From Actinomycetota bacterium (lineage in GTDB: Bacteria; Actinomycetota; Actinomycetes; Nanopelagicales; Nanopelagicaceae): a stretch of DNA of 42,783 nt. The position numbers were made by a program, and so were the translations under genes. The notes below the pieces were generated by a model. The model ran no database searches. It was not told the DNA's origin and was given only the letters and a program-made list of their open reading frames with translations. Where the stretch lies: positions 1 to 42,783 of the forward strand of contig JAQCKU010000004.1 in the NCBI GenBank assembly GCA_027592195.1. The letters run 5' to 3'. Positions 33,607-41,241 of this stretch are shown piece by piece (position 1 is the first letter of the stretch; every line of letters starts with the position of its first letter).

Positions 33607-34452
33607 ATGAAAAAAACTCGCGTGGGCTTAATAGGCTTTGGCCGAACTGGAAAAGCAGTGGCGGCAACAATTCTTCGCGATGAAAATATCTCCCTTGAAT
33701 GGGTGGTAAGGCGAAGTCATTTACTGGAGCATCGCTCTGTTCCGGAGTTTTTAGGAGAGAGCTCCGATGAGCCAGGGGTGATCTATTCAAGGGATGAATT
33801 TAGCTTCTCAGAGCTATTAGACCGGGAACCGGTAGATGCAGTCATTGATTTCTCCAGCGCTGAAGGGCTGGATTACTACGGTGAAGCTGCCGCCGAACGG
33901 GGGATTGCAATTGTCTCAGCAATTTCTAATTATCCCAATAGCCAGATAAAAGAGCTCGAGCGCCTTGCAGATCGAACTCGAATCCTCTGGTCGCCAAATA
34001 TCACAATCGGTATTAACTTTATGATTCTAGCTGCAAAAACGCTGAAGAATATTGCTCCAGGTGCAGATATTGAAATCATTGAAGAACATTTTAAATCCAA
34101 GAGTGAACAATCAGGAACGGCGATAAAAATTGCCGCAGCGTTAGAGATAGATAAGGCAGAGATCAAAAGCATCCGCGCAGGAGGAATAATCGGTGTCCAT
34201 GAAATTCTTTTCGGATTTCCTTATCAAACAGTTCGGTTACGCCACGAATCAATATCGGGAGAAGCTTTTGGCGATGGCGCACTTTTTGCAGTGCGAGAGC
34301 TACTTCAGAGAGAGAATGGCTTTTACTCGATGGAGGAGATGCTTGGACCATATTTTGTAGAGTCCAATGCCGAATATGTAACAGGAAAAATACCAAAACT
34401 CACTCTCACTCGAAAAATCAGAGAAGGGCTTAAATTACTCTTAAAAAATTAA
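33607..34452 (+). CDS. Dihydrodipicolinate reductase-like (DapB family) NAD(P)-binding protein
   Basis: N-terminal VGLIGFGRTGKAVAATI Rossmann motif; DIEIIEEHFKSKSEQSGTA resembles DapB E(x)4HHxxKxDxPSGTA; RAGGIIGVHEILFG. Confidence 0.75.
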   Translation: MKKTRVGLIGFGRTGKAVAATILRDENISLEWVVRRSHLLEHRSVPEFLGESSDEPGVIYSRDEFSFSELLDREPVDAVIDFSSAEGLDYYGEAAAERGIAIVSAISNYPNSQIKELERLADRTRILWSPNITIGINFMILAAKTLKNIAPGADIEIIEEHFKSKSEQSGTAIKIAAALEIDKAEIKSIRAGGIIGVHEILFGFPYQTVRLRHESISGEAFGDGALFAVRELLQRENGFYSMEEMLGPYFVESNAEYVTGKIPKLTLTRKIREGLKLLLKN

Positions 34453-34458
34453 GTGGTA

Positions 34459-34579
34459 TTAGATCTCAACACCAATATATTTCTTCTCTAAGAATTCATG
34501 GATCCCATCAAATCCACCTTCACGACCGATCCCACTCTGCTCCATTCCACCAAAAGGAGCTGCTGGGAGAGAGCATATG
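34459..34579 (-). pseudogene. Remnant of an aldehyde dehydrogenase (C-terminal fragment only)
   Basis: Minus-strand translation [36 protein letters not shown] matches the ALDH C-terminal consensus (PFGGxxxSGxGREGG...YLExKY). A TGA lies shortly upstream and there is no room for the rest of the gene. Confidence 0.8.
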
Positions 34580-34680
34580 AGTTTTTCTATAAATCAGAAC
34601 TCTTTCTCACCCCCAACCTTACTAGTAGATTATTGGGCTATGAGTATCTGGTCTGAAAAACTTGGATCTACCAAGAAAAT

Positions 34681-35715
34681 ATGAGGATTACCTTTAAGGA
34701 TCTCGGCTACTCTCTTCTAATAGCTGCTGGCGTAGCGCTTGCCTTTCTTATAAATAATTTTGGAAAAGCGCTAAGTCCATTATTTATCTCAATGGTGTTG
34801 GGTCTAGTAATCACCAATACCTTCGGCTGGAGCGATAAGCGCGTCATGAATTTTGCTGCAAAGAAATCGCTCAGGCTCGGGGTGGTACTTCTTGGATTTC
34901 AGATAACAGTTGATCAATTTCTTGAGCTTGGAGCTAAGACGATTGCTGCGGTAATAATAATTGTTACTGTTGTATTTTTTGGAGTGAGAAAGATTTCAAT
35001 GGTTTTTGGTCTCTCTCGGACTTTAGCAACATTTATTGCTGGTGGTTTTGCTATTTGTGGCGCAACGGCGATCGCTGCAATCTCATCAACAATCAAATCT
35101 TTTGAGCGAGATAGCCGCGGCCAAAGTGGGGAAGAGCTCAAGGCGAAAGAGCGCGATCTTTCCTATGCCGTTGCCATCGTAGCTATCTGTGGCACGCTCT
35201 CGGTAGTAACACTTCCCTTTATTGCAAGCCTGATCGGAATTAGAGAGGTACTGACCGGGGCATGGATCGGGGCTGCAGTACATGATGTTGGCCAAGTTGT
35301 TGCAACTGCATCTCTGGTTGGATCTGAAGCGATTGATACCTCAATAATCGTCAAACTCACTCGTGTGGTACTACTGGTTCCACTCATCCTTTTCCTCGTT
35401 TATGAAGATAGAGAGCGATCAGAAAAGGCAGATCCAACAAAAGCGAGCGCAAACTTCCCACTATTTGTTCTCTTCTTTCTAGCGGTAGCGATATTTTCTA
35501 ATCTTCTTCCAGAATCTGATTGGTCTGGCTCGCTTATTGATTTTGGCCAGGTGGGATCAAAAATTTTCCTTGCAGTAGGACTTTTTGGGATGGGCCTTGG
35601 CGTTAAATGGAAATCGATCCGATTACTCGGTAGGAAGCCCTTAATACTTGGTTTATCGCTCTGGATCTTATCGGCAGGCTTTGCCCTTGCACTTCTTATT
35701 GTTCTTGGTTTTTAA
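34681..35715 (+). CDS. YeiH-family (UPF0324, putative sulfate exporter) membrane protein
   Basis: PLFISMVLGLVITNTFGW, SLRLGVVLLGFQITVDQ, GGFAICGATAIAAISS, WIGAAVHDVGQVVATA. Confidence 0.88.
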   Translation: MRITFKDLGYSLLIAAGVALAFLINNFGKALSPLFISMVLGLVITNTFGWSDKRVMNFAAKKSLRLGVVLLGFQITVDQFLELGAKTIAAVIIIVTVVFFGVRKISMVFGLSRTLATFIAGGFAICGATAIAAISSTIKSFERDSRGQSGEELKAKERDLSYAVAIVAICGTLSVVTLPFIASLIGIREVLTGAWIGAAVHDVGQVVATASLVGSEAIDTSIIVKLTRVVLLVPLILFLVYEDRERSEKADPTKASANFPLFVLFFLAVAIFSNLLPESDWSGSLIDFGQVGSKIFLAVGLFGMGLGVKWKSIRLLGRKPLILGLSLWILSAGFALALLIVLGF

Positions 35716-35732
35716 AAAGATATATCGCATTT

Positions 35733-36584
35733 ATGAGCCGACTCCAATGGAATTTCTCAGAGTATGACGATCCTGGCGCGCTACCACTTTTTATCGATCT
35801 ACAAGTTACTGGCTTTGCCGGAATTGATCTCTTAACTGCTCAATCGGTAGAAGATATTCATAAAGTTGCCAAGGCAATATTGGCAAGTGGGATAGGTGCC
35901 TTTCAACCTGCTCTGACACCAGCTCCGCTAGATCAGATGCTGAGGGCGATAACGCTTATTGAATCTGCTCGAAGAGAAAATCGAGAAAACCAAGCAGAGA
36001 TAGTAGGAATTCATCTAGAAGGGCCATTTCTAAATCCTGAATTCTCCAGCATCCATCCAGTGAAGGATCTAAAAAAACCAGACCTTAAAGTATTAACAAG
36101 TTATCTCACAGCAGGAGTTATTACCTCTATGACGATCTCTCCAGAAGTTGAAGGCGCTCTTGATCTCATAAAATTCTTAACCGGTATGGGAGTGGGAGTA
36201 TGGATTGGATATAGCTCGGCAGATATTGAAAGAAGTAGAGAAGCCTTGGAAGCTGGAGCCATTGGATTTACTGATCTCTCAGATCCGCGTTCGAAAAAAC
36301 TTCTCCAATATGCTCTCGAAGAGAGCGATGGATATTTAAAGGTAATTCTAGATAGTGAGGGCTCGATTGATCTCATCGCTAGAGCGCAAGATCGGGTCAT
36401 TGCCTTAAGTGAGTTAGGGGTCGAGGGATCACTTCGTTCTGGATTTGAAAAGCTCCTTGCTGCAGGTCTTAGCCTTGAAAGCTGCGTTATGGCCTGCGCC
36501 GGTAATGCTGCTAGATCTATAGCCCGAATGGAGCTGGGTGAGGTGGAGTTTGGCCGCCTGGCCCAGCGATTTAGCCAATTTTAG
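35733..36584 (+). CDS. NagA-like (N-acetylglucosamine-6-phosphate deacetylase family) protein with degenerate active site
   Basis: FIDLQVTGFAGIDL, VGIHLEGPFLNPEF, SMTISPEVEGALDLI, IGYSSADIERSREALEAGAIGFTDLSDP. The family fold pattern is recognisable but the catalytic His motifs are substituted. Confidence 0.7.
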   Translation: MSRLQWNFSEYDDPGALPLFIDLQVTGFAGIDLLTAQSVEDIHKVAKAILASGIGAFQPALTPAPLDQMLRAITLIESARRENRENQAEIVGIHLEGPFLNPEFSSIHPVKDLKKPDLKVLTSYLTAGVITSMTISPEVEGALDLIKFLTGMGVGVWIGYSSADIERSREALEAGAIGFTDLSDPRSKKLLQYALEESDGYLKVILDSEGSIDLIARAQDRVIALSELGVEGSLRSGFEKLLAAGLSLESCVMACAGNAARSIARMELGEVEFGRLAQRFSQF

Positions 36585-36734
36585 ATCGATCCAGCCAGAG
36601 ATCAGTGGGGCCAAAGCAGCTGAGATAGCGAATTTCCCTTTAGCCACACCCTCGCCTAAACTACCCCTCTGCCTTCAGGTGAGGCGGCAAATGTTGGAAA
36701 ACTCTCGAAAAAGAAAAGATTGTGTGGGTAACGC

Positions 36735-36956
36735 TTGGCCAAAAAAGACGGCGCCATCGAAATCGAAGGTGTTGTGGCAGAGGCTCTACCTAATGCAATG
36801 TTTCGCGTGGAGTTAACTAATGGACATGTTGTACTGGCACATATCTCGGGAAAGATGCGAAAAAACTATATTCGTATTCTTCCTCAAGATCGTGTGATTG
36901 TAGAACTAACTCCGTATGACCTAACCCGAGGTCGAATTACTTATCGTTACAAGTGA
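36735..36956 (+). CDS. infA: Translation initiation factor IF-1
   Basis: TTG start; [54 protein letters not shown]. Confidence 0.98.
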   Translation: MAKKDGAIEIEGVVAEALPNAMFRVELTNGHVVLAHISGKMRKNYIRILPQDRVIVELTPYDLTRGRITYRYK

Positions 36957-37039
36957 TCTAACTTGTAAAGATTTTAGTAAAGCTTTATCTGTAAGTGAGA
37001 TAAGAAAGTTCCAGAAGCGTTGATAGAAGGAGAAGGATC

Positions 37040-37153
37040 GTGAAAGTAAAACCTAGCGTGAAGAAGATTTGCGACAAGTGCAAAGTCATTCGTCGTAATG
37101 GTCGCGTTATGGTTATTTGCGAGAACCTTCGCCATAAGCAACGACAGGGTTAA
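37040..37153 (+). CDS. rpmJ: 50S ribosomal protein L36 (C+ form)
   Basis: GTG start; [37 protein letters not shown]; too short for the ORF track. Confidence 0.97.
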   Translation: MKVKPSVKKICDKCKVIRRNGRVMVICENLRHKQRQG

Positions 37154-37225
37154 TTTACCAAAATTCTGGAGAGATAACTTTAAAACTTAATAAAGAAGAT
37201 GAAATAAAAAAGTAAATATCAGAAC

Positions 37226-37311
37226 GTGTGAAGCGACAGGCGTAAGCCTGACCTCCTGACCGAGAGCGGGAGCCGAGGAATTTCTTCGGATGCATCACAC
37301 AGGACTTTCGG
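37226..37311 (+). promoter_or_regulatory. Candidate structured, pseudoknotted leader RNA upstream of rpsM
   Basis: Closing helix GTGTGAaGC/GCaTCACAC (37226-37234/37292-37300) encloses CAGGC-GTAA-GCCTG, CTCC...GGAG and CCGAGG...CTTCGG. Loop CCGAGAG (37260-37266) is complementary to CTTTCGG (37305-37311). Confidence 0.65.
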
Positions 37312-37332
37312 TTAAAAAGAAAAGGCAAAACT

Positions 37333-37710
37333 ATGGCCCGTTTAGTTGGCGTCGACCTGCCGCGCGAAAAGCGCCTTGAGGTTGCGCTTACCTATATCTT
37401 CGGGATTGGCCTCACAAGAGCACATGAAACTCTTGCTGGAACTGGTCTCTCTCCTGATATCCGAGTGAAAGATCTGCAAGAGCCAGATCTAATAAAACTC
37501 CGTGAATTTATCGAATCAAATTACAAAACAGAAGGTGATCTCCGTCGAGAAGTAGCGAGCGATATTCGACGAAAAGTTGAGATCCAGTGCTACCAAGGAA
37601 TTCGTCACCGTAAAGGGCTGCCAGTACGTGGTCAACGTACACATACCAATGCACGTACTCGCAAGGGTCCACGCGTTGCTATCGCTGGTAAGAAGAAGGA
37701 GACCAAGTAA
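37333..37710 (+). CDS. rpsM: 30S ribosomal protein S13
   Basis: [46 protein letters not shown]. Confidence 0.99.
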   Translation: MARLVGVDLPREKRLEVALTYIFGIGLTRAHETLAGTGLSPDIRVKDLQEPDLIKLREFIESNYKTEGDLRREVASDIRRKVEIQCYQGIRHRKGLPVRGQRTHTNARTRKGPRVAIAGKKKETK

Positions 37711-38141
37711 TGGCTACAGCTAAAGCTGCTTCTAAAACTAGCGGTAAGTCCGGTGCTAAAGGAAAGGTTAAGACCCGCAAGAAGGAGAAGAAAAATATTG
37801 CCTTCGGTCATGCCCATATTAAGAGCACCTTTAACAACACAATTGTCTCCATAACTGATCCAGCCGGTGCTGTTCTTGCATGGGCATCATCAGGAGGAGT
37901 TGGTTTCAAAGGATCACGTAAATCAACTCCATTTGCTGCAGGACTTGCTGCCGAAGCTGCAGCACGTAAAGCGCAAGAGCATGGAGTTAAGAAAGTAGAT
38001 GTTTTCGTCAAGGGCCCAGGCTCTGGTCGTGAAACTGCAATTCGTTCCCTACAAGCAGCCGGTCTTGAAGTTGGATCCATCTCTGATGTGACTCCAGCAG
38101 CTCATAACGGTTGCCGTCCACCAAAGCCACGCCGAGTTTAA
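37710..38141 (+). CDS. rpsK: 30S ribosomal protein S11
   Basis: [30 protein letters not shown]. Confidence 0.99.
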   Translation: MATAKAASKTSGKSGAKGKVKTRKKEKKNIAFGHAHIKSTFNNTIVSITDPAGAVLAWASSGGVGFKGSRKSTPFAAGLAAEAAARKAQEHGVKKVDVFVKGPGSGRETAIRSLQAAGLEVGSISDVTPAAHNGCRPPKPRRV

Positions 38142-38157
38142 GAAGGAGGAGAAACAC

Positions 38158-38784
38158 ATGGCTCGTTATACCGGCGCAGATTGCAAGCGTTGCCGACGCG
38201 AAAAAGTAAAGCTCTTCCTTAAGGGCTCCAAGTGCGATGGACCAAAGTGTCCAATCGAATCAAGACCATATCCACCAGGACAACATGGTCGGGCTCGGGC
38301 AAAGGAATCTGAGTACTTACTCCAGATGCGCGAGAAGCAGAAATGCGCGCGTATTTACGGTGTACTTGAGAAGCAGTTCCGTAACTATTACACAGAGGCT
38401 TCCCGTCTTGCAGGTAAGACAGGTGAGAATCTTCTTGTTCTTCTAGAAACTCGTCTTGATAACGTTGTTTATCGAGCTGGTTTTGCAAAGAGTCGGGATA
38501 TGGCGCGCCAAGTTGTCCGTCACGGTCACTTCTTGGTTAATGGCAAGAAGGTCGATATTCCTTCTTATCGCGTAAGCCCATTTGATGTCATTGATCTCCA
38601 TCCAGATTCTCATGACCTCACACCTTTTATTGTTGCTAGCGCTGAATTTGGCGAGAAGAGCGTTCCATCGTGGATCGAAGTAGTTCCTTCCCAGATGAGA
38701 ATTCTTGTTCACTCTCTTCCAAATCGCACGATTATTGATACTCAGGTACAAGAGCAACTCATTGTTGAGCTTTACTCGAAGTAA
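38158..38784 (+). CDS. rpsD: 30S ribosomal protein S4 (Zn-binding form)
   Basis: CKRCRREKVKLFLKGSKCDGPKCPIE; LETRLDNVVYRAGFAKSRDMARQVVRHGHFLVNG. Confidence 0.98.
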   Translation: MARYTGADCKRCRREKVKLFLKGSKCDGPKCPIESRPYPPGQHGRARAKESEYLLQMREKQKCARIYGVLEKQFRNYYTEASRLAGKTGENLLVLLETRLDNVVYRAGFAKSRDMARQVVRHGHFLVNGKKVDIPSYRVSPFDVIDLHPDSHDLTPFIVASAEFGEKSVPSWIEVVPSQMRILVHSLPNRTIIDTQVQEQLIVELYSK

Positions 38785-38874
38785 TTGTTTTTATAAAAGT
38801 AAAAAGTAATTAAAGACAGGTAGTAACCAACCGGACATCAAATAGCGGATGTTCGAGAATCCAGGAGGAAGCAA

Positions 38875-39867
38875 GTGCTCATTGCACAACGTCCAGTCCT
38901 TACCGAAGAAGTAGTTAGCGAATACCGATCTCGGTTCACCATTGAACCGTTGGAACCGGGCTTTGGGTACACGCTAGGCAACTCGCTGCGTCGCACCCTG
39001 CTCTCATCAATTCCAGGTGCGGCTGTAACAAGCATCCGAGTTTCTGGAGCTCTTCATGAGTTCACCACTCTTGAGGGAGTAAAGGAAGATCTCACTGAAA
39101 TTGTTCTCAATGTGAAGAATCTTGTCTTCTCATCTACAAGCGATGAGCCAGTTGTTGCCTATATCCGCAAGAGTGGAGAGGGCGCAGTAACTGGTAAAGA
39201 TGTTGGAGTCTCAGCAGGTGTAGAGGTCCATAATCCAGATCTTCATATTGCAACGCTTAACGGCAAGGCAAATCTTGAAATTGAACTTACGGTAGAGCGT
39301 GGGCGCGGTTATGTCTCTGCTGTTCAAAATAAGGCGATAGGTGCTGAGATCGGAAGAATTCCGGTTGACTCCATCTACTCTCCAGTTCTTCGAGTTACCT
39401 ATAAAGTTGAAGCTACTCGAGTTGAACAACGTACCGACTTTGATAAGTTGATTCTTGATGTTGAGACGAAGAAGTCAATTGCTCCTCGTGATGCAATGGC
39501 ATCTGCTGGCGCAACACTTGTTGAGCTCTTTGGCCTAGCTCGAGAACTCAATGTCAGCGCTGAAGGAATTGACCTAGGACCATCTCTGCAAGACCAAGCT
39601 CTCGCAGCAGATCTAGCGCTACCGATTGAGGATCTGGATCTAACAGTCCGTTCATACAATTGTCTAAAGCGTGAAGGTATCCATACTGTTGGCGAATTAA
39701 TTAGTCGCTCTGAAGCAGATCTTATGGATATTAGAAACTTTGGCTCCAAATCAATCGATGAAGTTATCGCAAAACTTCACTCCATGGGTATGCAGCTAAA
39801 AGATAGCCCCGTTGGATTTGATCCAACAAAGCATGCTAACTATGGCCTCGATGTAGAAGAAGATTAA
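38875..39867 (+). CDS. rpoA: DNA-directed RNA polymerase subunit alpha
   Basis: GTG start; [34 protein letters not shown]-terminal HhH domain. Confidence 0.99.
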   Translation: MLIAQRPVLTEEVVSEYRSRFTIEPLEPGFGYTLGNSLRRTLLSSIPGAAVTSIRVSGALHEFTTLEGVKEDLTEIVLNVKNLVFSSTSDEPVVAYIRKSGEGAVTGKDVGVSAGVEVHNPDLHIATLNGKANLEIELTVERGRGYVSAVQNKAIGAEIGRIPVDSIYSPVLRVTYKVEATRVEQRTDFDKLILDVETKKSIAPRDAMASAGATLVELFGLARELNVSAEGIDLGPSLQDQALAADLALPIEDLDLTVRSYNCLKREGIHTVGELISRSEADLMDIRNFGSKSIDEVIAKLHSMGMQLKDSPVGFDPTKHANYGLDVEED

Positions 39868-39903
39868 GAAGAGTTTTACAAGAGTAAATAAGGAGAAATA
39901 ACA

Positions 39904-40260
39904 ATGCCAAAGCCATCAAAAGGCCCTCGTCTCGGATCAGGTCCTTCACACGAACGGCTCCTTCTGCGTACTCTCGCGGAACAACTCTTTGAGCACGGCA
40001 AAATTACAACGACCGAGGCGAAAGCTAAACGTCTCCGCCCATTAGCAGAGAAAATGATTACCTCTGCAAAGAAGGGCGATCTTGCCTCACGTAGACTTGT
40101 CTTGGCGCAGATTGCCAATAAGACCGTTGTGCATACTCTCTTTACTGAGATTGCACCTCGTCTAGCTTCACGCAATGGCGGTTACACCAGGATTACAAAA
40201 GTTGGTCCTCGCAAGGGCGATAACGCGCCGATGGCAGTTATCGAAGTTCTCCCCGAGTAG
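39904..40260 (+). CDS. rplQ: 50S ribosomal protein L17
   Basis: [53 protein letters not shown]. Confidence 0.98.
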   Translation: MPKPSKGPRLGSGPSHERLLLRTLAEQLFEHGKITTTEAKAKRLRPLAEKMITSAKKGDLASRRLVLAQIANKTVVHTLFTEIAPRLASRNGGYTRITKVGPRKGDNAPMAVIEVLPE

Positions 40261-40306
40261 TAAATTCTTCGAAGTTATCTCTGATCTACTTCGAACCAAG
40301 ATTGAT

Positions 40307-40350
40307 ATGAATGAACCCACTCTCCACCCTGAGAGTGGGTTCATTCGTTT
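40307..40350 (+). terminator. Intrinsic terminator-like hairpin after rplQ, overlapping the putative truA start
   Basis: ATGAACCCACTCTC-caccct-GAGAGTGGGTTCAT perfect 14 bp (40311-40344), extendable to about 18 bp with one G:U; followed by a short tcgttt. Confidence 0.75.
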
Positions 40351-41158
40351 CCGAATGGATTTTTCCTACGATGGAAGTTTTTTTGCAGGGTGGGCAAAGC
40401 AATTAGATCAACGGACAATTCAAGAAGAGAGCGAAGCGGCTCTGAAGGCAATCACTCGATTTCCAGTGAGAACACAGGTAGCTGGCAGAACTGATGCTGG
40501 AGTTCATGCCAGCGCCCAAGTTGCGCACTTTGATCTACCTGAACTTGATACCCAGTTAAAGCCATGGGATGAGCACGATTTAGCTTACAAAATGAATCGA
40601 ATGCTCTCAGAGGATATTCGAGTTCATTCCATCATCCGGGCCCCAAAATATTTCCATGCTCGATTCTCTGCGCTATCTCGAGAATATTTCTACAAGATTG
40701 CAGATGCTAATCAAGTAATTCCACCCCTTCAGCGTTATGACACAGTTTCTTGGTATCGCCCAATAGATATTGATTTAATCAAAAGTGCTATCAAACCCCT
40801 CCTTGGCCACCATGATTTTGCTGCTTTCTGCAAAAAAGGATCTAAGGGAACATCAATTAGAACTTTAGAACAATTTAAGATTTATCGAGAAGCTAACAAC
40901 TTCATCTCAATCCATGTTATTGCAGATGCTTTCTGCTATTCGATGGTGAGAAATCTTGTCGGAGCTGCTGTCTGCGTGGGTGAGGGAAGATATGAACCAG
41001 AATGGATGAAGGCACTTCTTGATCAGAAGGAGCGAGTGGGGGAGAGCTTAGTTTTTCCTGGCACTGGACTTACCTTAATCAGAGTTAATTATCCTGAAGA
41101 TTCAATGTTGCAAGAACGGATGGAATATACCCTTCGCCGGCGTGATCAAATTGAGTAG
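40307..41158 (+). CDS. truA: tRNA pseudouridine(38-40) synthase TruA
   Basis: RFRMDFSYDGSFFAGWAKQ, VAGRTDAGVHASAQVAHFD. Start uncertain: ATG 40307 (or 40355); the track start at 40175 lies inside rplQ. Confidence 0.92.
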   Translation: MNEPTLHPESGFIRFRMDFSYDGSFFAGWAKQLDQRTIQEESEAALKAITRFPVRTQVAGRTDAGVHASAQVAHFDLPELDTQLKPWDEHDLAYKMNRMLSEDIRVHSIIRAPKYFHARFSALSREYFYKIADANQVIPPLQRYDTVSWYRPIDIDLIKSAIKPLLGHHDFAAFCKKGSKGTSIRTLEQFKIYREANNFISIHVIADAFCYSMVRNLVGAAVCVGEGRYEPEWMKALLDQKERVGESLVFPGTGLTLIRVNYPEDSMLQERMEYTLRRRDQIE

Positions 41159-41241
41159 AGATTTCTACCTTGATCTTGAGAATTATAGAAAATCTATTCA
41201 TGAGAGAATAGCGAACTAACTCTTAGGGAGAATTAAAAACT

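Noticed and set aside
39399-39749. 116-aa minus-strand ORF inside rpoA
   Set aside because: Antisense shadow ORF of a conserved gene with Arg/Ser-rich composition.
40175-40306. Upstream extension of the truA ORF in the track
   Set aside because: Overlaps the rplQ coding region in another frame; TruA homology begins only around 40340.
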